Assembly (NCBI GenBank): GCA_009695305.1
Contig: SIBG01000043.1
Span: 1 to 34,155, forward strand
From: Opitutus sp.
GTDB lineage: Bacteria; Verrucomicrobiota; Verrucomicrobiia; Opitutales; Opitutaceae
Direction: 5' to 3'
DNA: 34,155 nt
Below are positions 16,915 to 26,300 of the stretch, piece by piece. How positions within the stretch are numbered: the stretch's first letter is position 1; each line of letters starts with the position of its first letter. Under the pieces are notes generated by a model. That model made no database searches, was not told where the DNA came from, and worked only from the letters and a program-made list of their open reading frames with translations. A program made the translations under genes and the position numbers.

Positions 16915-17018
16915 CCCCGGCGCGATCCCGCCGCCGCCCGGCTCGACGCTGCCGTTTGCCCTTCCAGAGGGAAATCCGTTCCGACCGCCTCCTTCTCAAT
17001 TAATCCAACCCCTCACTC

Positions 17019-18053
17019 ATGAAAAAATATAACGTCGGCATCATCGGTTACGGCTGGGTCAGCGGCGCCCACATCGCGGCGATCAACGCCACGTCGCACG
17101 CCCAGGTCACCGCGATCTATTCATCGCGTCCGCAGGATTCAGCCGCGGTCAGCGCGAAGCACGGTGGCCAGATCACCTGTTACACGGATCTCGCCGCCAT
17201 GCTGCGGGAGCCCAAGCTGCACGCCGTTTCCGTGTGCAGCTACCCGCACCAGCACGCCGATCACATCGTCGCCGCGGCCCAAGCCGGAAAACACCTCATC
17301 ATTGAAAAACCGATTACACTTTCTCTGGCCGACGCCCGCCGCGTCACCGCCGCCGTGCAGGCCGCGGGCGTCAAGACGTGTGTGTGTTTCGAGTGTCGCT
17401 TTTCGAGTCAGCTCGTCGCGACCAAGGCGGTCATCGACCGCGGCCTGCTCGGTAAACTGCACTACGGCGAAGTGGACTACTATCACGGCATCGGCCCGTG
17501 GTATGGCCAGTTCCGCTGGAACACCGCGAAGGAATCCGGCGGCAGCAGCCTGCTCTCCGCCGGCTGCCATGCGCTGGATGCGCTGGTGATGTGCATGGGC
17601 AGCGAAGTTGAAAGTGTCACGAGCCACTCGACCGGGTCCGCCAACGCGATGTTTGCCCAATACCAATACGCCACGACCAGCGTGAGCGTCTTGCGCTTCG
17701 CCAACGGCACCCTCGGCAAGGTCGCCTCCGTGATCGATTGCCTCCAGCCCTACTATTTTCACACGCATCTGGTCGGCAGCGAGGGCAGCCTGCTCGACAA
17801 CAAATTTCACTCCACTCAACTGGGCGTGGACAAACAAAAATGGAGCGAACTCTCGATGAAAATGCTCGATTCCGGCGATGTGTCCGATCACCCGTATCAG
17901 GCGCAGTTCCAGATATTTTTCGACGCCGTCGAACGCGGTGAAAACATGCCGATGACCTCTCTCGCCGAGGCGATGAAATCGCATCTCGCCGTGCTGGCCG
18001 CCGACCTCTCCGCCCGCGAAAACCGCCCCGTGAAACTTTCCGAGCTGCCATGA
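17019..18053 (+). CDS. Gfo/Idh/MocA family oxidoreductase
   Basis: Cytoplasmic NAD(P)-dependent sugar oxidoreductase of 344 residues. N-terminal Rossmann fold [13 protein letters not shown] (6-18), the family motif E96-K97-P98 (LIIEKPI) for cofactor and substrate contact, and a C-terminal alpha/beta domain with [18 protein letters not shown], where the His is the usual catalytic or metal position. No signal peptide. The stop overlaps the deacetylase ATG (ATGA), so the two are translationally coupled. Upstream, 16915-17018 holds no feature I can name. The substrate is probably a sugar, aminosugar or inositol derivative. Confidence 0.92.
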   Translation: MKKYNVGIIGYGWVSGAHIAAINATSHAQVTAIYSSRPQDSAAVSAKHGGQITCYTDLAAMLREPKLHAVSVCSYPHQHADHIVAAAQAGKHLIIEKPITLSLADARRVTAAVQAAGVKTCVCFECRFSSQLVATKAVIDRGLLGKLHYGEVDYYHGIGPWYGQFRWNTAKESGGSSLLSAGCHALDALVMCMGSEVESVTSHSTGSANAMFAQYQYATTSVSVLRFANGTLGKVASVIDCLQPYYFHTHLVGSEGSLLDNKFHSTQLGVDKQKWSELSMKMLDSGDVSDHPYQAQFQIFFDAVERGENMPMTSLAEAMKSHLAVLAADLSARENRPVKLSELP

Positions 18054-18847
18054 GTGAACGCGTCGCCATCGCCATCGCGGCGCATCCGGACGACATCGAA
18101 TTCACGATGGCGGGCACGCTGCTGCGGCTCCGCGCGGCGGGCTGGCGCACGCACTATCTCAACGTTTCTTCCGGATCGGGCGGCAGCCTGGTGCATGGCC
18201 CCGCCGCGCTCCGCCGCATCCGCCGCCGCGAGAGCCGGGCCGCGGCCGCGCTGCTCGGGGCGGAATACCACGAGAGCGCGGCCGATGATCTGGAGATTCT
18301 CTACACACTCCCGCTCCTGCGCTGGCTCACCGGCGTCATCCGCGAAGTGCGGCCCGGCATCGTGCTGACGCACCCGCCCGAGGATTACATGGAAGACCAC
18401 ACGGCCACCTGCCGGCTGGCGGTGACGGCGGTGTTCGCGCGGGGCATCCGAAATTTCTCGGCCGAAAAGCAGACCCCGCCCCCACCCGACGAGTGCGTCG
18501 TCTATCACGCGATGCCCTTCGGCCTCTGCGACCAGCTTCGCCGCTCCGTCGTGCCCGGCGCTTTTGTGGATACCACCTCCGTCCAGGCGAAAAAACTCGC
18601 CGCACTCGCGTGCCACCAGAGCCAGCACGCCTGGCTCCAGGCCTCGCAGGGCCAGAACTCCTACCTGCGCACGATGGAGGCCATGTCGCGCGAAGTCGGT
18701 CGCCGCTCGCGGCGCTTCCGCCACGCCGAAGGTTGGTGGCGGCATTCACCCATGGGGTTCTCCGCCCCCGGCGCCGACCCGCTGCACGCGGCCTTGGGCA
18801 AACACCACCGCGTCAATCCGGCCTTCGAACGACTCACCGTCCGCTGA
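18050..18847 (+). CDS. PIG-L/LmbE family deacetylase
   Basis: Zinc-dependent N-deacetylase of 265 residues, predicted to be cytoplasmic. The signature A11-H12-P13-D14-D15 and H117 in [11 protein letters not shown] supply the usual zinc ligands and catalytic Asp. Family members deacetylate GlcNAc groups in phosphatidylinositol, mycothiol and bacillithiol precursors and, in archaea, diacetylchitobiose. Placement between an oxidoreductase and a NagB-like gene favours a role in amino-sugar breakdown rather than thiol synthesis. Starts within the stop of the preceding gene; the next gene begins 31 bp later. Confidence 0.9.
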   Translation: MSERVAIAIAAHPDDIEFTMAGTLLRLRAAGWRTHYLNVSSGSGGSLVHGPAALRRIRRRESRAAAALLGAEYHESAADDLEILYTLPLLRWLTGVIREVRPGIVLTHPPEDYMEDHTATCRLAVTAVFARGIRNFSAEKQTPPPPDECVVYHAMPFGLCDQLRRSVVPGAFVDTTSVQAKKLAALACHQSQHAWLQASQGQNSYLRTMEAMSREVGRRSRRFRHAEGWWRHSPMGFSAPGADPLHAALGKHHRVNPAFERLTVR

Positions 18848-18878
18848 TATTTTTTCACCCCCAGTTCACGCCCCGCCC

Positions 18879-19811
18879 ATGCCCCGCAAAATATCTGCCC
18901 TCGCCCCCGCTTGGTGGGACTACACCACGCTCGACGCCGGCCTCATCGCCGATGCCGCCAAACTTACCCCCGCGGCGATGCTCCGCCTCTCCCGCCCGGG
19001 GTTCAAGGTCGTCTTCTACGACACGCTCGAGGATTTCTACTGCGCCGAGGCGCTCGAATACATCTCCGCCTGGCAGCAGGCCACGCCCGATAACCCCGCC
19101 GGGATTTGCGGCCCCATCGGCCCGACCGAGCAGCTTCCGCTCGTCGCCCGCATCGCCAACGCGATCGGCCTGAAACTCCACGACGCCCATTTCTGGGGCA
19201 TGGATGAATGGGTGATCGACGGCGATTCCGTGCCGGTCACGCACCCGCTCTCGTTTGAGCGCTGCGACCGCGAAGCGTGTTTCAACCGCCTCGACCGCCG
19301 CCTCGTGATGCCCGACGTCAACCTCCATTTTCCGGCCGCCGACACGCGCGCCTATCGCCGGAGCTGGGCCGCCGGCGTGCGCTGCGTCGTGATGCAAGGC
19401 GGCCAGGGCGATATCAAACACTGGGCTTTCAATGACCCGCTCCCACGGCGCGGCGCGCACCAGCACGCGCCGCCGGCCCCCGCGGATTACCGTCAGCTCA
19501 CCACGCGCGTCGTCGATCTCCACCCCGTCACGGTCGCGCAAAACGCCCGCACCTCCGGCGGGGGCAACGTCTCGCTCGTGCCCACCCAAGCCGTGACCGT
19601 CGGCCCGGTGGAAACGTGGCAGGCCGAGAAGGTTTCCATCTGGCACGCCGGCCACCACGACAATCCATTCGGTCAGCGCCTCACCACGCTCATGATCGCC
19701 CAGCGCCTCATCGATACCGCCGTGCCCATGTCGCTCCTCGGCGATCATCCCAATGTGCAGTTCAACTTCTACCGCGGCGGCCTCGGCACGTGCGCGATCG
19801 AAATGCACTGA
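18879..19811 (+). CDS. NagB-like (glucosamine-6-phosphate isomerase) family protein
   Basis: Protein of 310 residues related to glucosamine-6-phosphate deaminase/isomerase. Recognisable blocks are [18 protein letters not shown] (phosphate-binding region), FWGMDEWV at 105-112 (equivalent to the catalytic Asp block NMDEYV) and [14 protein letters not shown] at 174-187. Compared with E. coli NagB (DGHIAFNEP) there is one extra residue between D178 and H181, and the Glu is Asp186, so the reaction may differ from the classic one. ATG 18879 is chosen because earlier in-frame starts lie inside the deacetylase. Probable role: deamination or isomerisation of an amino sugar produced by the deacetylase. 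Confident of family, not of substrate. Confidence 0.85.
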   Translation: MPRKISALAPAWWDYTTLDAGLIADAAKLTPAAMLRLSRPGFKVVFYDTLEDFYCAEALEYISAWQQATPDNPAGICGPIGPTEQLPLVARIANAIGLKLHDAHFWGMDEWVIDGDSVPVTHPLSFERCDREACFNRLDRRLVMPDVNLHFPAADTRAYRRSWAAGVRCVVMQGGQGDIKHWAFNDPLPRRGAHQHAPPAPADYRQLTTRVVDLHPVTVAQNARTSGGGNVSLVPTQAVTVGPVETWQAEKVSIWHAGHHDNPFGQRLTTLMIAQRLIDTAVPMSLLGDHPNVQFNFYRGGLGTCAIEMH

Positions 19812-19856
19812 GTTTCCCTTCGCTTTCAACCGCCACCCATTCCCCTCCCCCGTCTC

Positions 19857-21119
19857 ATGCCCTCCCCCACCACGCCACTCCGCACCCAGCCGCCCGCCCT
19901 CGCGCTCCAGCTCTCGATCTTCATGTTTCTCCAGTATTTTATCTGGGGGGCGTGGTATGTGAGCATGGGCACCTATCTGGCCAATGGGCTGAAATTCGGG
20001 GGCGAACAAATCGGCGCCGCCTACGGCGCGTTTGCCATCGGCTCGATGATCTCGCCGTTCTTCGTCGGCCTGATCGCCGACCGTTTTTTCGCCTCGGAGA
20101 AACTCCTCGGCGTGCTCGGCCTGCTCGGGGGCCTCGTGCTGCTGGCGCTGGCGCAGGCCGGCACCTTCGGCAGTTTCTACCCGCTGCTCATTGCCTACTG
20201 CGCGCTCTACGCCCCGACGCTCGCCCTCGGCAACTCGCTCTCGCTCCACCATCTCGCCGATGCAAAACGCGATTTTCCGCGGATCAAAATTTTCTCCGCC
20301 CTCGGCTGGATCGCCGGCGGCGTCACCCTCACGCTCCTGCACGGCGAGCAGTCCACCCGGCAGTTCTACCTCGCCGGCGGCGTGTCGATCGCGTTTGGCC
20401 TCTTCTCGTTTTTTCTGCCGTCCACGCCCCCGCGCAAGGTCGGCGCCCACGTCAGCGTCGGCGAACTCCTCGGCCTCGACGCCCTCGCGCTGCTGCGGCG
20501 CCCATCGTTTGCGATCTTCATCGCGTGCATGTTTCTCATCTGCATTCCGCTCTATTTCTATTTTGTGATGACGGGCATCTATCTCACGGAAATCGGTTGG
20601 ACGGACGTGGCCGGCAAGATGTCGCTCGCGCAGGTGTCCGACGTGATTTTTCTTTTTTTGCTGCCGGTGATGCTCAGCCGCTGGGGCTACAAGAAGACGA
20701 TTTTCATCGGCATCCTCGCGTGGGCCGCGCGCTACTTCCTCCTCGCGCAGAGTGCCGGCGGGGGCGCGACGGCCACCCCGCTCATCTTCGCGGCGATTTT
20801 GCTGCACGGCGTGTGCTACGATTTTCTGTTTATCGCGGGTCAGCTCTACGCCGACGCCGAGGCCAACGAGCGCATCCGGGGCGCCGTGCAAGGCCTGATG
20901 GCCTTTGTCCTCTGGGGCGTGGGCGCGTTTGTCGGCACCATGCTCGCGGGCAAAGTCCTCGCCGCGCACGTGCTGCCCGTGCCCCGCGGCACGGTGGCCC
21001 ACGACTGGTCAGCCATCTGGATCCTGCCCGCGTTCGGCGCCGTCGCCGTGCTCGTGGTCTTCCTGATCTTCTTCCGCGAACCGGGGAAACCCGCCGCCCA
21101 GGCCCCCGCCCACCGCTAG
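19857..21119 (+). CDS. MFS permease, nucleoside/sugar symporter type
   Basis: Inner-membrane transporter of 420 residues with about 12 hydrophobic segments. The opening FLQYFIWGAWYVSMGTYL is characteristic of the NupG/XapB-like nucleoside:H+ symporter branch, which in Verrucomicrobia and Planctomycetes is widespread next to sugar genes. GLIADRFFASEK is the MFS loop 2-3 motif. It stands 45 bp after the NagB-like gene and probably ends the four-gene cassette, importing the sugar or nucleoside that the cassette handles. No tight terminator could be assigned; a short GGGTCGCTGAGCCG-like direct repeat follows at about 21225. Confidence 0.88.
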   Translation: MPSPTTPLRTQPPALALQLSIFMFLQYFIWGAWYVSMGTYLANGLKFGGEQIGAAYGAFAIGSMISPFFVGLIADRFFASEKLLGVLGLLGGLVLLALAQAGTFGSFYPLLIAYCALYAPTLALGNSLSLHHLADAKRDFPRIKIFSALGWIAGGVTLTLLHGEQSTRQFYLAGGVSIAFGLFSFFLPSTPPRKVGAHVSVGELLGLDALALLRRPSFAIFIACMFLICIPLYFYFVMTGIYLTEIGWTDVAGKMSLAQVSDVIFLFLLPVMLSRWGYKKTIFIGILAWAARYFLLAQSAGGGATATPLIFAAILLHGVCYDFLFIAGQLYADAEANERIRGAVQGLMAFVLWGVGAFVGTMLAGKVLAAHVLPVPRGTVAHDWSAIWILPAFGAVAVLVVFLIFFREPGKPAAQAPAHR

Positions 21120-21248
21120 CGCGGCATCTTTCCCCGGTGAAGAAAGAGCCGAACATTCACTCCGGCGAGCCCAGCCAGCACGCTGCGGTTGCCAGCGAAC
21201 GCCCTCGTGGGCCGGGTCGCTGAGCCGGGGTCGTTGAGCCGAAGCGCC

Positions 21249-21626
21249 ATGCCAGGAAAACCAGCGCGTATTCTACCCTTCCGCGAGAAGCTTGATGCTC
21301 ACGGCCGCATTCGAGCGTTACTGAATCTTGGACCAAAGTCATCGGCATGGCTGGTCGAAGCCGGAATCGATTCCACCGAGATGGTAAGAAACCTCGGACC
21401 GATCGAAGTCTGCCGCCGGCTCCGAGCGGGCGGTCATCCGGTGTCAGTGGTAATGGCCTATGCACTGGAAGGCGCGCTCACCGGTTGCCATTGGCAGGAC
21501 ATTCCTTGGGAGACCAAGCAGTTCCTGCGCGTGGAATTCGCCAAAGTAAAAATCCCCGGGGCAAGCCCCGGGGCATTTGACAAGACCGCCGCAAACTCAT
21601 CCGACCATAATGCAATTCGCGCTTAA
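21249..21626 (+). CDS. TfoX C-terminal domain protein, tail replaced by repeat
   Basis: Small cytoplasmic protein, 125 residues. Residues about 23-97 match the TfoX/Sxy C-terminal helix-hairpin-helix-like domain (LLNLGPKSSAWLVEAGI, GHPVSVVMAYALEGALTGCHW). No TfoX N-domain is present; stand-alone C-domain proteins are common and their role is unclear. The last 27 residues (from K99) are encoded by the 144-bp repeat. Removing the repeat joins the frame to a short natural end, VEFAKKTAR and stop, so insertion swapped the tail without killing the core domain. An in-frame GTG/ATG-type start at 21189 would add 20 residues; ATG 21249 is preferred since TfoX similarity starts after it. Confidence 0.75.
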   Translation: MPGKPARILPFREKLDAHGRIRALLNLGPKSSAWLVEAGIDSTEMVRNLGPIEVCRRLRAGGHPVSVVMAYALEGALTGCHWQDIPWETKQFLRVEFAKVKIPGASPGAFDKTAANSSDHNAIRA

Positions 21627-21685
21627 ACCCGTCCGTCCAACCAAGCCGAAGCAAGCTTCGGGGTATCGGACCCACAGCGAATGAA
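21542..21685. repeat. 144-bp twin-hairpin repeat, copy B
   Basis: Exact copy of 4459-4602, 17,083 bp downstream, same orientation. Hairpins at 21554-21573 and 21646-21661. It is inserted near the 3' end of the TfoX-domain gene. Its closing ATG here opens only MKKTAR, the severed end of that gene. Confidence 0.9.
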
Positions 21686-21759
21686 AAAGACGGCAAGGTG
21701 AAACCGACGGAGCCAAACCAGACGCCGCTCCACCAAAACGTTCACCAAAATTAGCGTGG

Positions 21760-23268
21760 CTAAGCGAGGATGCCCTGCACGACGTTGGCGGCGACAACGC
21801 CGGTGAGCCGTTGGTCGAGGCCCTGAAATTTGAACGAGAGCCGCTTGTGGTCGATGCCCATCAGGTGGAGGATCGTCGCGTGTAGGTCGCGCACGTGCAC
21901 CGGATCTTTCACGATGTTGTAGGACATCTCGTCGGTCTCGCCGTGCACCACGCCACCCTTCACCCCGCCACCAGCCATCCAGATTGTGAAGCAGCGCGGG
22001 TGGTGATCGCGGCCGTAGTTCGTCTCGGTGAGCGTGCCCTGGCTGTAAACCGTGCGACCAAACTCACCGCCCCAGATCACGAGCGTGTCGTCGAGCATGC
22101 CGCGTTGCTTCAAATCCTGCACGAGGCCGTAGCAGGCGCGGTCGACGTCTTTGCTCTGTGAGGCGATGTCCCGCGGGAGAGTCCCGTGCTGGTCCCAGCC
22201 GCGATGAAAAATTTGCACGAAGCGCACGCCGCGCTCCACAAGCCGCCGGGCCATCAGCGCCGAGCTCGCAAACGATCCGCGCGTGCGCGCCTCTTCGCCG
22301 TAGAGCTCGTAGGTCGCCGCCGATTCGCCCGACATGTCCGCAAGTTCAGGGACGCTCGTCTGCATCCGAAATGCCATCTCGTATTGCTGCGTGCGCGTCT
22401 GAATATCCGGGTCGCCGATCTGCTCGTAACTGCGCCGATTCAGTTCGCCCAGGCCGTCGAGCATCTTGCGGCGCAATTCGCGCGGGATCCCGGGCGCGTC
22501 GTTGAGATAAAGCACGGGATCGCCCTGCGAGCGGAACGACACACCCGCGTGCCGGCCCTCGAGGTAGCCGCTGCCCCACAGCCGCGATGAAATCGCCTGC
22601 ACGTTGGAGAACGGGCTCGTGTGCTTCGCGTGCAGCACCACGAACGCGGGCAAATCCTTATTGAGGGTGCCGAGCCCATAGGAGAGCCACGAGCCGATCG
22701 ACGCTTTGCCATTCTGCATCGAGCCCGTGTAGACAAGCTGGTTGGCCGGCTCGTGATTGATGGCGTCGGTCTTCATCGAGCGGATGAAGCACAGGTCGTC
22801 GGCCATCTTGGCGATATTCGGCAACAGCTCGCTGATCCACATCCCACCTTGGCCATACTGCGCAAACTTGAATGTCGTCGGCGCGAGCGGAAACGCGGCC
22901 TGATTGGCCGTCATCCCGGTGAGCCGCTCGCCCTGCCCCGCCAGCCAGTCCTTGAGCTCTTCTTTGAAGCGGCCTTGCAGCGCCGGCTTGTAGTCGAAGA
23001 GGTCGAGCTGCGAGGGCGCACCGATGAGCGAAATATAGATCGCGCGTTTCGCCTTGGGCGCGATTTCCCACGGCTCCGTCATCGCGGTGTTGAGTGTCGC
23101 CGCCGCAGAACCGCTGGTGGCGGCGCCGGCGCCAAATGCACGTTGCCCGAGGAGCGCGGAGAGCGCCGCAACGCCGAGTCCGCTGCCCGTCTGGCGGAAA
23201 AACTGCCGGCGCGTGACCGCGGCGTTGTAGGAGTCGAACGTGTTCTGCCAGTCGGGAGGAAGATTCAT
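21760..23268 (-). CDS. DUF1501 protein, Tat-type signal
   Basis: Second DUF1501 protein, 502 residues, function unassigned. Twin-arginine signal T19-R20-R21-Q-F-F and a hydrophobic stretch ending near FGAGA suggest Tat export. Conserved blocks: IYISLIGAPSQLDLFDYKP (the usual GGPS is GAPS), LVIWGGEFGRTVYSQ, NYGRDHHPRCFTIWMAGGG and DPVHVRDLHATILHLMGID. Start at 23268 is chosen because further upstream in-frame codons lie inside a palindromic repeat. It lies 120 bp downstream of its DUF1549/DUF1553 partner, and the two form the second such pair in the window. Confidence 0.92.
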   Translation of the reverse strand: MNLPPDWQNTFDSYNAAVTRRQFFRQTGSGLGVAALSALLGQRAFGAGAATSGSAAATLNTAMTEPWEIAPKAKRAIYISLIGAPSQLDLFDYKPALQGRFKEELKDWLAGQGERLTGMTANQAAFPLAPTTFKFAQYGQGGMWISELLPNIAKMADDLCFIRSMKTDAINHEPANQLVYTGSMQNGKASIGSWLSYGLGTLNKDLPAFVVLHAKHTSPFSNVQAISSRLWGSGYLEGRHAGVSFRSQGDPVLYLNDAPGIPRELRRKMLDGLGELNRRSYEQIGDPDIQTRTQQYEMAFRMQTSVPELADMSGESAATYELYGEEARTRGSFASSALMARRLVERGVRFVQIFHRGWDQHGTLPRDIASQSKDVDRACYGLVQDLKQRGMLDDTLVIWGGEFGRTVYSQGTLTETNYGRDHHPRCFTIWMAGGGVKGGVVHGETDEMSYNIVKDPVHVRDLHATILHLMGIDHKRLSFKFQGLDQRLTGVVAANVVQGILA

Positions 23269-23289
23269 GGTCGGGGTCGTTTCTTGTTT

Positions 23290-23374
23290 GTCATTGCGAG
23301 CTCGGCTCTGCGGGCGTGGCAATCCAGCTGAAATTCCAGATGGATGGCCGCGTCGCTGCGCTCCTCGCCATGAC
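23290..23374. repeat. Imperfect palindromic intergenic repeat
   Basis: Left arm begins GTCATTGCGAGCTCGGC; right arm ends GCGCTCCTCGCCATGAC, so the ends can pair as an imperfect stem. It resembles a palindrome family widespread in bacterial intergenic DNA that begins GTCATTGCGAG and ends CTCGCAATGAC. It fills nearly all of the gap between the DUF1549 and DUF1501 genes. Confidence 0.65.
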
Positions 23375-23388
23375 AAGAAAAGGGAAGT

Positions 23389-26300
23389 TCATTTGGTTAG
23401 GGATTCATCCAAGTTCATCACCTGGCTGGCGACGAGCGTCCAGGCGGCCAGCTCGGGCGCGGGGATTTTGTCGTCCACCGGGGACTCCCCGATTGCCAGG
23501 AGTTTTTTCGCAGCCGCCGGGTCGCGACGATAGGTCGTGAGCGCCTCGTCCAAGGTGCGGCGCACGATGCCGCGTTCCGCCCGTGAAAACGTGCGGCCGA
23601 GCAGGCGCAACGATACGACATCGAGCCGCGCGTCGAACGCCGGTGCCGCATGCACGGCCCGCGCGGCCAGTTGACGCGAGGCCTCGACGAAGAGCGGATC
23701 GTTGAGTGTCACGAGCGCCTGAAGCGGGGTGTTCGTGCGGTCGCGGCGCACGCAGGAGACCTCACGATTCGGGGCGTTGAGGATGTCCATCGCGGGGGCG
23801 AGCGCCGTGCGTTTGATCAGCGTGTAGAGCGAGCGCCGGTAAAGATTTTCGCCCGAGTCGGTGCGATAAAAGCGCGTGGTCGACTCCTTCATCGCGACAT
23901 CTTCCCAGATGCCCTCGGGTTGATAAGGGCGCACGGGGCGGCCGCCGAGTTTGGCCACAAGCAGCCCGGAGGCCGCGAGGGCCTGATCGCGGAGTTGTTC
24001 CGCCTCGAGCCGATAGCGCGGCCCGCGGGCCAGCAGACGGTTCGCGGGATCGCGCTCCAGGAGCGCAGGCGAAACCACGGCAGACTGGCGATAAGTCGCG
24101 CTCGTCACGATCAGCCGCACCAGTTGACGGTAGTTCCAGCCCCCGTCGCGAAATTCCACCGCCAGCCAGTCGAGCAACTCCGGATGGGAAGGACGACTCC
24201 CCGTGACCCCAAAGTCACCGGCCGACTCCACGAGGCCCGTGCCGAAAAACCCCTGCCACACGCGATTCACGGTCACGCGGGCGGTGAGCGGATTTTTCGC
24301 GTCCACCAGCCACTGCGCGAGCGAGAGGCGGTTGCGCGGGGCATCGGCCGGCAGCGGCGGTAACACCGCCGGAGTGGTGGCGGAGACTTTTTCGCCGAGC
24401 AGCGAATACTCGCCACGCGTCAGCACGTGGGCGAAAGCCTCGGAGTCCTTCTTCTCCTCCATGACCAGCGTCACACCGCCACGACGACGCAGGCCTTCCT
24501 CTTCGCCGAGCAGACCATCTAGTTTCGCCGCGAGCGGCAGCGAGGGCGCGTCGATGGTGGCCACGTAGTGCGCGCGCAGTGATTTTTTTTGTGCCGCCGT
24601 GCGTTTCTCGGCAGATACCTTCAACGCCGCGTGCGTGTCGATCACGTCCGAAAGCGGCTTGAGATCGGCGACGACGAAACCGCGGCCATAGCGGCGCAGG
24701 TCCTGCACCCACACGTCGCCCCCGGTGAGTTGTGCCGCGACACCGCCGGTCTCGGACGTGCGCCCGCCGAGGCGCAGCGGCGCCACCGGCACGATATCGA
24801 CCGGAAGGTGGGCCGACACCGTGGAGTTGGCCACGGCCTTGCCGTCGACAAACACCTCGATGGTGCGACTGCGCAGCGAGGCCGCATCGAAACTCAGCAG
24901 CACGTGATGCCACTTGCCCGGCGCGAGTGCGGCCCCAGCGACTCCGCGTGCCTCGACGCGACCAGTGCCGTCCGCGACGTGGAGCCCAATTTTTCCATTC
25001 TCAAGCAAGAGTTCCCAACCGGTGCCTTTCCCTGCTTCGCCAAACGACGAAAGCAACGTCCCACTGGGCGTGCCATCGAGCCGGAGGAGCAGCCCAAAAC
25101 TCTCGGCGCCCTCGCGCATAAACGGCACGGCCGGCCCGAGCACGCGGTCGAGGCCGTTGGTTTTTGGCGCAGGTCCGTAAACACCTGCGACGCCATCGGG
25201 ACCAAACGCGTCGTCGAGCGGGACGTGCATCTTGACCGTGCGGTCGACTGGCGCAGCCGTAAGCATCGTCGCGGTTTCCAGCCATTGCGCGAACTCGGCA
25301 TCCACGACCGCTTCGCTGGCGCGGCCTTTCACTGCGTCTTTCGCCGCTTCGATCTCGGCCAACAGCGCCTTCGAGCGCTCGCGGTCACCGACCGCCGGGA
25401 CGAAAAGACTGGGCCGCGTATCGGACACGTTGCCGTCCATCGCGGGCATGGTGTTGTTGCGAAAAAATGCCGTGAGCGAATAAAAATCCTTCGTGCTGAC
25501 CGGATCGAATTTATGGTCGTGACAGGCCGCGCAACCGGTGGTGAGCCCGAGCCAGACCGTGGACATCGTTTCGACGCGGTCCTTCGCGTAGATCGCCTCG
25601 TATTCGGCGGCGATGGCGCCGCCCTCGCTCGTGGTGGGCAGGCAGCGGTTGAATCCGGAGGCGACTTTCTGATCGAGCGTCGCGTCGGGCAGGAGGTCGC
25701 CGGCCATCTGCTCGATGGTGAACTGATCGAAGGGAAGGTTCTGGCGAAAGGCGCCCACCACCCAGTCGCGAAACGGCCAGATCGAGCGGTAGTTGTCGAT
25801 GTGGATGCCGTGCGTGTCGGCGTAGCGGATGGCGTCGAGCCACTGCCGGCCGAATTGCTCGGCGCACGCCTCGCTCGCGAGCAGGCGGTCGACCGTGCGG
25901 GCGTAGGCGGCGGGCGACGGGTCGCGGTTGAACTCCGCGAGCTCCGCCGGGGTCGGCGGCAAACCGGTGAGGTCGAGCGTCACGCGGCGCAGCAGGCGGG
26001 CGGGTTTTTCGGCGCGGCTGGGACGAAGGGCGGACGCCGTGAGTTTCTCCGCAATAAAATGATCGATGGGATTGCTCGTCCAACCCAGGCCCGCGGCCGG
26101 CACCGCCGGGCGCGACGGCGGGAGGAGCGACCAGTGCTGCTGATAGGCCGCGCCCTCGGCGACCCAGCGTTTCAGCAGGGCGATTTCCGCGGGCTTCAGG
26201 CTTTTGCGCGAATCGAGTGGCGGCATCCGCTCTTCCTCATCGGTGGAGAGGATCCGCTCGACGAACGGACTCTTCTCCGGCTGGCCGGGCACGATCGCCG

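Noticed and set aside
18855-21002. Long minus-strand frame opposite the NagB-like and permease genes
   Set aside because: Charged low-complexity composition without motifs, while the plus strand carries two clear families.
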